Source of the DNA: CAYPCH01 sp964409165 | GTDB taxonomy: Bacteria > Bacillota > Clostridia > Acetivibrionales > Acetivibrionaceae | NCBI GenBank assembly: GCA_964409165.1 | Contig: CAYPCH010000017.1 | Location: 1-41,466, forward strand | Length of the DNA: 41,466 nt | Direction: 5' to 3' | Shown here: positions 23,191 to 31,217 of the stretch, piece after piece | Layout: every line of letters starts with the position of its first letter | Numbering within the stretch: position 1 is the first letter of the stretch | Notes under the pieces: generated by a model | The model's input: only the letters and a program-made list of their open reading frames with translations | Database searches by the model: none | What the model was told of the DNA's origin: nothing | Position numbers and translations under genes: made by a program

Positions 23191-23547
23191 ATGGGCATAA
23201 AGTATTTAAAGTTACTTTGCGGTTTCGTGATTTTATTTTTTGGTACTGTATTCCTTCCCTTTAGTGCTCTTTCTTCAGAGGCAGAAAATTTGACTTCCGA
23301 CACAATTGTTATACCCAGTACTGGACCGGATATTCTAATCGGAGATATTGACGGCAATGGCATAGTCAATTCTACTGATTTTATGATTTTAAAAAAGTAT
23401 ATTATAGGAGTTATTGATGAATTTCCAAGTCAATTTTGCATGATGGCAGCCGATGTGAATAGTGATACGGATATAAATTCTACTGACTACGCAATGATGA
23501 AAAGATATTTGTTAGGATATATTGATAAATTCGCTACTGAACTATAG
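23191..23547 (+). CDS. Secreted dockerin-only protein (type I dockerin)
   Basis: This 118-residue protein has a signal peptide (hydrophobic core 7-25, cleavage probably after ALSSEA near 31), a short spacer, and one complete type I dockerin from about residue 50 to 113. The first calcium loop is D52-x-D54-x-N56 with D63; the second is D88-x-N90-x-D92 with D99. Both repeats carry Ser-Thr at the cohesin recognition positions (61-62 and 97-98), with KK and KR downstream, as in C. thermocellum. No catalytic or carbohydrate-binding domain is present, which is unusual since dockerins normally tether enzymes to scaffoldins. The length is complete: ATG with GAGGGGG upstream and a terminator downstream. 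It could cap or modulate scaffoldin cohesins. Confidence 0.93.
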   Translation: MGIKYLKLLCGFVILFFGTVFLPFSALSSEAENLTSDTIVIPSTGPDILIGDIDGNGIVNSTDFMILKKYIIGVIDEFPSQFCMMAADVNSDTDINSTDYAMMKRYLLGYIDKFATEL

Positions 23548-23576
23548 TACAGATTCGAAATATATTAAGATTTTAA

Positions 23577-23627
23577 CAACCCCTTATAGCAGAGAAGGAA
23601 TTTTATTCTTCAGTCTGTAAGGGGTTG
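23577..23627 (+). terminator. Terminator of the dockerin gene
   Basis: CAACCCCTTA (23577-23586) pairs with TAAGGGGTTG (23618-23627), with further inner pairing of AGAAG and CTTC. It lies 30 bases after the stop codon; only a weak T-run follows. Confidence 0.65.
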
Positions 23628-23660
23628 TTTGGTCTATAATCGGTTGTTGTTTTTTTTAAA

Positions 23661-23857
23661 GTATAGGAATTTATGAAAACACTAGTTTTTGTAAATTCCT
23701 ATACTGGGGATTGGCAAGGGGATTCCCCTTGCCCGGTTTAAGGAGGGTGCTCAGGCTGGTCGTTTCGCTACGCTACACTGCTCGCCCATGCATCCTGGGA
23801 TGCAAAGCATCCGTCGAAGGGAACCATAGGGTTCCCTAGCGAACAAGAAAAGTAATG
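23661..23857. repeat. Composite GC-rich palindromic element
   Basis: This stretch is clearly richer in G and C than its surroundings and consists of consecutive palindromes. GTATAGGAATTTA pairs with TAAATTCCTATAC (23661-23704). GGCAAGGGGA pairs with TCCCCTTGCC across a single base (23713-23733). GCATCC/GGATGC/GCATCC form alternative hairpins at 23790-23812. GGGAACC/GGTTCCC lies at 23819-23836, and TTCGCT (23764) can pair with AGCGAA (23849). No open frame of note is visible. It may be a mobile non-coding repeat or a structured RNA. Confidence 0.6.
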
Positions 23858-23867
23858 AGCGAAGCGA

Positions 23868-23905
23868 ATTTTTTTTGATGTAGAATCATTTTTTGATTAA
23901 TATAT
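23868..23905 (-). repeat. Palindromic repeat R3, half copy
   Basis: TTTTGATGTAGAATCATTTT followed by TTGATTAATAT matches one side of R3 in the minus orientation. It abuts the composite GC-rich element. Confidence 0.55.
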
Positions 23906-23933
23906 ATTCTTCATAGCGAAGGAATACTTACTG

Positions 23934-26387
23934 CTACCAGCTCTTCACCGCAATATTTCCACCACGGACAGAGGCGTTTGTAGCTTCATAGATAGGCTCT
24001 GAACTTAAGTCATTTCCCTTCCATATGCGGATGCTGATACGGTCGCCATGGAAAAAGGATACGTCATTAGCATTAACCTGAAAAGTATACTTGCCATAAT
24101 GTCCGGGAATTATACCAACACCTTGGAATTGAACTCCGTTTGAGCTTATTATAAGCCAGTCAATACTTGTGCTCTTAAAACACATTTTACCGTTAAAATT
24201 TTGAAAACAAAGATTACCTGTAGGTTTTCCGTTTTTATATCTTACAGTGAATCCAAAGCTTGATTTCTTATAACGTGAAAAATAATAACTATTGTTACTA
24301 TCTATCCAACCTCCGCCGATTGCAAACCCTCCATACGGGTTATATACCGACAATAGCGCATTGTCTTCATTGGTTGTAAAGAAATCGTTATCAACAATAG
24401 TTGCTTTTACAGAGTATACTCCTACTTCAAGAGGAATCTTAATTGACGCATCGCCAACCTCATCACATTGAGCTTGGTATGTTCCTATATCAGTTTTACT
24501 GCCGTCACTATTTTCTAACTCTACTGTGAAATTGACATTGACAAGGGACAAATTTCCTGGACATAAGTCATCTTCCTGAATTACCTTTGCAGAAAGCTCA
24601 ACTGAATCGGAGTATTTGACAGTGAGCTGACCTGTGTAGTCAACAATAGCATTTTCAGGTCGTACGTTCAGAATACCGATTGCTTCGCAAGAACTTAAAA
24701 AGCTTGTGTTATCCTTGGTAAATATCACATTAAAGGGATAATCTCCCTGGGGTAAATCTTGTATTGCAGTGAATTCTGCATATCCGTCAGCTGTAGTTGT
24801 AATGTTTCCATGAACTTTGCCGTTAATGATGAAAGTCAGTTTTTTATCAGGAATGGGACTTCCGTCTGACATTAGAAGTGCCTTTATTGTAAATTCATCG
24901 CTATAATCGGACGAAGTGGATGTTACTTCAATAGATGTGGGTTTGTAAATTTTGAAATTAACTTCTGTAAAAGCTGTATTTCCTGCATTGTCAACAGCTG
25001 AAACATATAAAGCGTGGTTGCCCGCATCTGTAATTATAGTTCCCGAAATATAATTGCTTCCGTTAAGAAGTATTTCTTTTGAACTGATGCCTGATTCGCT
25101 GTCACTGATTAATATTTCAGGCAATACAGCATTCATGTAATCCTCACCGTCTGAAACACCATTTACAGTAATAGCCGGCGGATTAGTGTCTGTAATTTCC
25201 CCATCTCCATCTGTAAGTACAGGAGTGGTGCGATTGACATAAGTGCTGTCACCAAGCTGTCCGTAAGAGTTCCATCCCCAGGTCCATACTGTTTGGTCGT
25301 TTTTTAAGGCAACAGAATGATAATCACCTGCCGCTATACTTTTGACATTTGACAAACCTTTTACCTGAACGGGTACTACTTTGTTTCCGGATGTCCCTTC
25401 TCCGATTTGGCCGTTTGAATTGCTACCCCAAGCCCAAACAGTGCCGTCTTCCTTAAGGGCAAGAGAATGGTAAGCTCCTCCTGCTATACTTTCTATATTG
25501 GTCAGAATTGAAACCTGTGTAGGATTATGTCTTATCCCCATATTGCCATCCCCAGCCTGACCGCAGAAGCTACTACCCCAGAACCAGGCAGTACCGTCAT
25601 CTTTAACGGCAAGAGAGTGGTACCCCCCGGCAGCTATTGCCTTTACAGATGTCAATCCATTTACCTGTACAGGTGTTATGGAATTCTGATTTGTACCGTT
25701 TCCAAGTTGCCCGTATTCATTATAACCGCAAGCCCATACGGTGCCATCTTCTTTAAGCATGATGAGGTGACCAAAACCCGCAGCGACGGATTTTACATTT
25801 TCAATTGAAGGCATTATTTCTGCGTAAACTGCATTTGAGACACTAAGACCAAGCTGTCCATATGTGTTATCTCCCCATACCCATACAGCTCCGTCCTGAT
25901 CTACAGCTGCCGAGAAAAGCCCGCCAGCTGCTATTTTTTTGATTGCTGAAAGTCTGGACACTTTAACAGGAGATAGTTTGTTAAGCTTGGAAAAATCACC
26001 GAGCTGACCTGAGTTATTGTATCCCCATGCCCATACAGCTCCGTCTTCCGTTAATGCTAGAGTATGTTCAGTTCCTGCCGCAATTGCTGCAATGTTTTTT
26101 ATCCCCGAAACATTTATGCGTTTGTTTTTGTTTTTGGTAGAACCGTCTCCCAATTGACCGTGCCAGTTATTTCCCCATGTCCATACGGTTCCGTTGCTAT
26201 TAAGAAAAACTGAATGTGTGCCGCCTGTTGATATTGAACTAAATCCATGTTGTGAGGAAGATTCTACCGGAACTTCAGATGAGATGAGGATATCTTTTGC
26301 ATAGGATATGTAAGCGGGCTGTTGAATAATTGTCATAGATAGAAATGCTATGACTGTCAGAAAAGAAAATAATGTCTTTTTGAACAT
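23934..26387 (-). CDS. Secreted RCC1-propeller protein with Ig-like domains and post-COAP-1-like C-terminus
   Basis: This 817-residue exported protein has an N-terminal signal peptide (FKKTLFSFLTVIAFLSMTII). Seven RCC1-type repeats follow at about residues 50-395; the signature VWTWGNNWHGQLGDG recurs with variations seven times, enough for a complete beta-propeller. Next come two or three Ig-like domains (about 400-680), the first with AGNHALYVSAVDNAGNT. The last 130 residues (from YNPYGGFAIGGGWIDS, with PTGNLCFQNFNGKMCFKS and GKYTFQVNANDVSF) resemble the post-COAP-1 domain often found at the end of bacterial surface proteins. No dockerin, SLH or LPXTG anchor is present. It converges with the dockerin-only gene. 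The binding partner is unknown. Confidence 0.9.
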   Translation of the reverse strand: MFKKTLFSFLTVIAFLSMTIIQQPAYISYAKDILISSEVPVESSSQHGFSSISTGGTHSVFLNSNGTVWTWGNNWHGQLGDGSTKNKNKRINVSGIKNIAAIAAGTEHTLALTEDGAVWAWGYNNSGQLGDFSKLNKLSPVKVSRLSAIKKIAAGGLFSAAVDQDGAVWVWGDNTYGQLGLSVSNAVYAEIMPSIENVKSVAAGFGHLIMLKEDGTVWACGYNEYGQLGNGTNQNSITPVQVNGLTSVKAIAAGGYHSLAVKDDGTAWFWGSSFCGQAGDGNMGIRHNPTQVSILTNIESIAGGAYHSLALKEDGTVWAWGSNSNGQIGEGTSGNKVVPVQVKGLSNVKSIAAGDYHSVALKNDQTVWTWGWNSYGQLGDSTYVNRTTPVLTDGDGEITDTNPPAITVNGVSDGEDYMNAVLPEILISDSESGISSKEILLNGSNYISGTIITDAGNHALYVSAVDNAGNTAFTEVNFKIYKPTSIEVTSTSSDYSDEFTIKALLMSDGSPIPDKKLTFIINGKVHGNITTTADGYAEFTAIQDLPQGDYPFNVIFTKDNTSFLSSCEAIGILNVRPENAIVDYTGQLTVKYSDSVELSAKVIQEDDLCPGNLSLVNVNFTVELENSDGSKTDIGTYQAQCDEVGDASIKIPLEVGVYSVKATIVDNDFFTTNEDNALLSVYNPYGGFAIGGGWIDSNNSYYFSRYKKSSFGFTVRYKNGKPTGNLCFQNFNGKMCFKSTSIDWLIISSNGVQFQGVGIIPGHYGKYTFQVNANDVSFFHGDRISIRIWKGNDLSSEPIYEATNASVRGGNIAVKSW

Positions 26388-26515
26388 ACTTGCCTGATAC
26401 CTCCATTCATTGATTTGGTATTTAAGGTATATATATTTTCGAAGAAGTAAAAGGTTTTAATGTGGGTCCTAGTAGCAATGACTAATAAAATAGTGCTCTT
26501 GTACTAAATATATAG

Positions 26516-26557
26516 CGTTAGCAGCAAAGAGCCCATACATACTATGGGAAAGTTGAG
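26516..26557 (+). repeat. Repeat family R1, copy 2
   Basis: CGTTAGCAGCAAAGAGCCCA through GGGAAAGTTGAG matches the copies at the window ends with a few changes, including a compensatory change in the CCCATA/TATGGG hairpin. It lies between the divergent RCC1 and yqeG genes, which are 273 bases apart. Confidence 0.75.
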
Positions 26558-26660
26558 ATAATAATGTGAATACATGTATATATATTTACATTTATGTTGC
26601 GGTTTGGTTACTTAGTTTGTTATTATAGTTTTGTAGAATAAACGATGGAGGATTAATTGA

Positions 26661-27173
26661 ATGAGTAAATTTTATCCTGACTTAAAGGTGAACCGGGTTT
26701 TTGATATAGATCTTAAAAACCTTAAAAGAAATAATATAAAAGGGCTTATTCTCGATATAGATAATACTCTTGTACCGGAACATGTAGAGGAAGCAGACGA
26801 AAACGCTGTTTTATGGATAGAGGAAGTCAAAAAGGCCGGATTTAAGACATGTATTGTGTCAAATGCGTCTCAAAAACGTGTTGTTAAATTTAACGAGAAG
26901 CTTAAGGTATATGCAATCCATAGAGCTTCAAAACCCGGAAACAAATCATTTCTCAAGGCTTGCAGGTTTATGGATATAAAACCTGAAGAAACAGCTGTAA
27001 TTGGTGATCAGGTTTTTACCGATATATATGGTGGAAACAAAGTTAATATGTTTACAATCCTGGTAAAGCCACTGCATGAAAAGGAATTTATATTTGTAAG
27101 GCTAAAAAGGCTGGTAGAAAGATTTGTATTGGCAAAATATGAAAAAAGTCTTGCTAAAAAAAAGAAAATATAA
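26661..27173 (+). CDS. YqeG family HAD IIIA-type phosphatase
   Basis: The 170-residue protein belongs to the YqeG family of HAD-superfamily hydrolases. The catalytic motif is ILDIDNTLVPE, with D32 as nucleophile and D34 as acid/base. The motif II serine region is TCIVSNAS, and AVIGDQVFTDIYGGNKVNM is motif IV. The natural substrate is not firmly known. ATG follows GGAGGA. The aroE gene starts 18 bases downstream, so they are probably co-transcribed. Confidence 0.92.
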   Translation: MSKFYPDLKVNRVFDIDLKNLKRNNIKGLILDIDNTLVPEHVEEADENAVLWIEEVKKAGFKTCIVSNASQKRVVKFNEKLKVYAIHRASKPGNKSFLKACRFMDIKPEETAVIGDQVFTDIYGGNKVNMFTILVKPLHEKEFIFVRLKRLVERFVLAKYEKSLAKKKKI

Positions 27174-27191
27174 GGATAAAAAGGAGAAAAC

Positions 27192-28079
27192 ATGGATATT
27201 GGTGTAAGGGTTACAGGGAAAACGCGATTATTAGGGCTTATAGGGAATCCTGTTGAGCATTCGAAGTCACCGCAACTTCATAATTCCATAAGTAGCTTTT
27301 TAGGACTGGATCTTGTTTATATCCCCATGAAGGTAGAAAAGAAGGATCTGGAAGGTGTGGTAAAAGCATTAAAGGCTTTGGATGTTGTGGGATTCAATGT
27401 TACAATTCCTTATAAAAGAGATATAATGAAGTATATTGATGATAATACCAAGGAAGCAATACTTATGGGTGCAGTCAATACCATCAAAAAAATTGATGGG
27501 AGATTTTACGGATATAATACCGACGGTGAAGGCTTTTTAAGATCATTCAAAGAAGAAACTGGAGAAGGATTTAAAGGAAAGAAGGTTGTTCTTATCGGTG
27601 CAGGGGGAGTGGCTCGTTCAATTGCTGTTAAGATTGCTATGGAAGATGCTGAAAAAATCAGCATTGTAAACAGGTCGAAAGAGAAATCTATAGAACTGTC
27701 GGAAATTGTAAACGAAAACATAAAGGAAGTTGTGCAGGTATACAGTAGCTTTGAAGACAAGACATTCAAACTGGCTTTTGAAGAAAGTGATATAATAATA
27801 AATACAACCTCTGTTGGAATGTATCCAGATGTGGGTCAATCTGCAATTAAAAATAAAAATTATTTTAACAAAAATCAAATAGTATATGATGTGATATACA
27901 ATCCGCTTAAAACAAAGTTTCTTAAAGATGCTCAAGATATGGGATGTAAGACGGTAAATGGTCTGGGCATGCTGTTTTACCAAGGAATAAATGCATATGA
28001 AATTTGGACCGGATACAAATTTACCGAGGATAATCTTAAAGAAATATACGGGTGCTTTAAGAAAATACTTAATGCATAG
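27192..28079 (+). CDS. aroE: Shikimate dehydrogenase
   Basis: The 295-residue enzyme reduces 3-dehydroshikimate to shikimate with NADPH in aromatic amino acid synthesis. The substrate-binding segment is NPVEHSKSPQLHN (19-31). The catalytic lysine is K75 in FNVTIPYKRD, and D111 in NTDGEGF is its partner. The nucleotide-binding loop is IGAGGVARSI near 135-144. The C-terminus has NGLGMLFYQGINAYEIWTG, a family signature. AAGGAG precedes the ATG. Confidence 0.97.
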   Translation: MDIGVRVTGKTRLLGLIGNPVEHSKSPQLHNSISSFLGLDLVYIPMKVEKKDLEGVVKALKALDVVGFNVTIPYKRDIMKYIDDNTKEAILMGAVNTIKKIDGRFYGYNTDGEGFLRSFKEETGEGFKGKKVVLIGAGGVARSIAVKIAMEDAEKISIVNRSKEKSIELSEIVNENIKEVVQVYSSFEDKTFKLAFEESDIIINTTSVGMYPDVGQSAIKNKNYFNKNQIVYDVIYNPLKTKFLKDAQDMGCKTVNGLGMLFYQGINAYEIWTGYKFTEDNLKEIYGCFKKILNA

Positions 28080-28221
28080 GCGAAATACATAGAAAAAGAC
28101 AACTTGCAATAGAGGGTTTTGTGAAGTTCTGTCGAATATAAATTATGTAAGTATAAGTTTTAATTCTTCTGTAGGTTACATAATTCTGTTCTTAATGTGT
28201 TATCTTTAAGTGTTTGCTTTT

Positions 28222-28292
28222 TTTATTAGGGTCATTTCCTGAAAGGAAATCTGGCAAAAAGGTGAGGGACTCGATGCCCCGAGGCTTTTTAT
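28222..28292 (-). repeat. Palindromic repeat R2, copy f
   Basis: This minus-strand copy keeps the full 23-codon open frame (KKPRGIESLTFLPDF...) and is the closest match to the copy inserted in tcdA. It lies in the 250-base gap between aroE and pilB. Its hairpin (GGGACTCGATGCCCC core) may end aroE transcription and separate the pilus operon. Confidence 0.85.
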
Positions 28293-28329
28293 TTCAATAC
28301 TAATTCAGTTAAAATAGCGGGTGGAGAAT

Positions 28330-30021
28330 ATGCAGAATAATAAAAGAAAAAGATTGGGAGATCTTTTACTGGAAGTTGGTCTTGTTAGTAAAGAACAACT
28401 TGAGGATGCACTGAAGATTCAGAAGACTTCTGGAAAAAAACTTGGAGAAGTTTTGGTTTCGGAAGGATTAGTGACCCAGGAAGATATTATTCAGGTTCTT
28501 GAATTTCAGCTTGGTATTCCTCATGTTATTCTTGAAAAATATAGAATAAATCAGGCAGCATGTCTTATGGTTCCGGAAAACTTGGCTAGAAGATATGAAC
28601 TGATTGCCATATCCCAACAGAATGGAATACTAACTGTTGCCATGAGTGACCCTTTAAACGTGTTTGCAATAGATGATGTTTCAATATACACAGGCATGGA
28701 CGTACAGCCTGTAATTTCCACCACAAACGAAATAATTAAGGCTATAGATAAAAATTATGGCAGTCAGCATGCACTTCAGGCAGTTGAAGAGTTTAGAAAG
28801 GAAAATGAATCAAATTTAAAAATAGGCTTAGAAAACAGTGAACAGCAGGAAAGTGATGAAGTAAACAATTCTCCTGCTGTAAAGCTGGTAAACTCAATAA
28901 TTGAGCAGGCAATAAGAAACAGAGCCAGTGATATACATATAGAGCCTTTTTCAAAATTCATAAAAATCAGATACAGAACTGACGGTGAAATGTATGAATC
29001 AATGAAGACGGATATAGGTATATTAAGTGCACTTATAACCCGTATAAAGATAATATCAGGCATGAATATTACTGAGAAAAGAGCTCCTCAGGATGGAAGA
29101 GTGAGTGTAAAGGTTGATGGCAAGGATTATGACCTGAGGGTGTCTGTTTTACCGACAGTTTACGGTGAGAAAGTTGTTTTCAGGATAGCTGATAAAAAAT
29201 CATTTGTTTTATCAAAAGAGCAGTTGGGTTTTCTGGAAGAAGACCAAGCCAAATTTGACAGTATACTTCAGAACCCGCATGGAATAGTATTGGTAACCGG
29301 TCCGACAGGAAGCGGCAAATCTACAACTTTGTATACAGCATTGAATGAAATAAATAAGGCAAATATAAATATTATAACAATTGAAGACCCTGTAGAATGC
29401 ATTATTGAAGGTATAAACCATGTTCAGGTAAACACAAAGTCAGGGTTGACATTTGCAAGCGGTTTAAGGTCAATATTAAGACAGGATCCGAATGTTATAA
29501 TGATAGGAGAAATAAGGGATTCTGAAACTGCTGAGATAGCTGTTAGGGCAGCAATAACAGGACACCTTGTATTAAGCACCCTTCATACAAACGATGCACC
29601 GGGTACGGTGTTAAGACTTATTGATATGGGAATAGAACCTTTTTTGGTTGCATCTTCACTAGTGGGAGTAATCTCGCAGAGATTGGTAAGAAAGATATGC
29701 TCAAACTGTAAAAGGTCTCACGATGCCACGCAAGAAGAGTTATCTTTGCTTCATACGGATACTCCTGTTATGATTTTTTCAGGAAAAGGGTGTGCTGTAT
29801 GCAACGGTACAGGATATAAGGGCAGAACTGGTGTTTATGAAATAATGACTCTTACAAAAAAGCATAAAGAGTATATAAACAGAAGCTGTACAGAAGACGA
29901 ACTAAGAGAATTGTCGCTGGCAAATAATATGAAAACTTTAAAAGACAACGCAAGGAATTTGGTTCTTAAGGGAATAACAACCATAGAAGAAATGACGAAA
30001 ATATCCTTTTCGAATGATTAA
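28330..30021 (+). CDS. pilB: Type IV pilus assembly ATPase PilB
   Basis: PilB is the hexameric cytoplasmic ATPase that powers pilus extension. The N-terminal MshEN domain (residues about 5-70) has two blocks with the pattern RLGDLLLEVGLVSKEQLEDA and KLGEVLVSEGLVTQEDIIQV. This domain type binds c-di-GMP in other PilB/MshE proteins. The core has Walker A GPTGSGKSTT (324-333), Walker B NVIMIGEIRD (388-397), the His box GHLVLSTLHTND and a zinc site C457-x2-C460 with C488-x2-C491. ATG 28330 (563 residues) follows GGTGGAG; the GTG at 28321 is part of that site. It heads the pilus locus, 56 bases before pilT. Confidence 0.95.
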   Translation: MQNNKRKRLGDLLLEVGLVSKEQLEDALKIQKTSGKKLGEVLVSEGLVTQEDIIQVLEFQLGIPHVILEKYRINQAACLMVPENLARRYELIAISQQNGILTVAMSDPLNVFAIDDVSIYTGMDVQPVISTTNEIIKAIDKNYGSQHALQAVEEFRKENESNLKIGLENSEQQESDEVNNSPAVKLVNSIIEQAIRNRASDIHIEPFSKFIKIRYRTDGEMYESMKTDIGILSALITRIKIISGMNITEKRAPQDGRVSVKVDGKDYDLRVSVLPTVYGEKVVFRIADKKSFVLSKEQLGFLEEDQAKFDSILQNPHGIVLVTGPTGSGKSTTLYTALNEINKANINIITIEDPVECIIEGINHVQVNTKSGLTFASGLRSILRQDPNVIMIGEIRDSETAEIAVRAAITGHLVLSTLHTNDAPGTVLRLIDMGIEPFLVASSLVGVISQRLVRKICSNCKRSHDATQEELSLLHTDTPVMIFSGKGCAVCNGTGYKGRTGVYEIMTLTKKHKEYINRSCTEDELRELSLANNMKTLKDNARNLVLKGITTIEEMTKISFSND

Positions 30022-30077
30022 AGCAAGAATAAATCATAAACAGTTTCGTTATACATAATAAGAAATGGAGGATTTAT

Positions 30078-31133
30078 ATGAACCTTGAAGAAATGCTGAA
30101 TTCAATAGTTGAGCAGGGGGGCTCGGATCTCCATATTACTGTAGGAATTCCTCCTACAATACGAAAAAACGGAAGACTTGTAAAGTTGAGTGATGAAAAA
30201 CTAGTAGCTAATGAAACCGTTGAATACATCAAGCAGATAACAAGTAAGGAGCAAATGACAGAGTTGCTTGAAAAAGGGCAGGTTGATTTTTCGTTTTCAT
30301 GGGATGGAATTGGTAGGTTCAGGGTAAACGCCTTTAAGCAAAGGGGAACTTTTGGCATTGCCATTAGGCTGGTTAACTCCTCAATAAAGACAATAAGCGA
30401 GCTTGGACTTCCTATTGTTGTTTCAGAACTTGCAAGAAAGACAAGAGGGCTCATTTTAGTTACTGGTCCAACAGGAAGCGGCAAGTCTACAACGTTAGCC
30501 TCTATTATAAACCAGATAAATGAAGAACGGGATTGCCATATACTGACACTTGAAGACCCGATAGAGTATTTGCACAGACATAAAAGCTCCATTGTCAACC
30601 AAAGGGAAATAGGCAGTGATGCCATAACATATGCTGATGCATTAAAGGCTGCACTCAGGGAAGACCCTGATGTAATTCTTGTAGGAGAAATGAGGGATAT
30701 TGATACTATTGCAATTGCTATAACTGCGGCAGAAACAGGGCACCTTGTTCTTTCGACGCTTCATACTACAGGTGCTGCAAGTACAATTGACAGAATAATT
30801 GATGTATTCACTCCGCACCAGCAACAGCAGATTAGAGTACAGCTTTCTTCCATTCTGCAGGGTGTTATATCCCAACAGCTTATATCAAGGATAGACAAGC
30901 CGGGACGAGTTGCAGCCATTGAAATAATGATTGCAAATGCTGCAATTAAAAACCTCATAAGAGAAGGAAAAACACATCAGATAGATTCACTTATTCAGAC
31001 CGGTTCAAAATATGGAATGCAAACTATGGATTCCAACATTGTAAGTTTATATAAAAAGGGATTAATAAGCCATGATGATGTGTTATCCTACGCCACTTCT
31101 TATGAAAACATAATAAGGCTTATGGGAAATTAG
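30078..31133 (+). CDS. pilT: Twitching motility ATPase PilT
   Basis: The 351-residue protein is the pilus retraction ATPase. It has the N-terminal PAS-like region (GGSDLHITVGIPPTIRKNG), Walker A GPTGSGKST at 130-138, Asp-box ILTLEDPIEYLH, Walker B ILVGEMRD and the His box GHLVLSTLHTTGAASTIDRI typical of PilT. Its presence means the pili can probably retract, giving twitching or DNA uptake ability. ATG has GGAGGA upstream. It follows pilB directly. Confidence 0.96.
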   Translation: MNLEEMLNSIVEQGGSDLHITVGIPPTIRKNGRLVKLSDEKLVANETVEYIKQITSKEQMTELLEKGQVDFSFSWDGIGRFRVNAFKQRGTFGIAIRLVNSSIKTISELGLPIVVSELARKTRGLILVTGPTGSGKSTTLASIINQINEERDCHILTLEDPIEYLHRHKSSIVNQREIGSDAITYADALKAALREDPDVILVGEMRDIDTIAIAITAAETGHLVLSTLHTTGAASTIDRIIDVFTPHQQQQIRVQLSSILQGVISQQLISRIDKPGRVAAIEIMIANAAIKNLIREGKTHQIDSLIQTGSKYGMQTMDSNIVSLYKKGLISHDDVLSYATSYENIIRLMGN

Positions 31134-31217
31134 CCTTTCTTAGAATATTATCCATAGGTATGGAGTTAATTGATAATGCTAAAAAGCACTGGACATGTAA
31201 CCGGGAGGTAGATTAAT

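Noticed and set aside
30074..30625. 183-codon minus-strand open frame opposite pilT
   Set aside because: Antisense to the Walker A region of PilT; a shadow frame.
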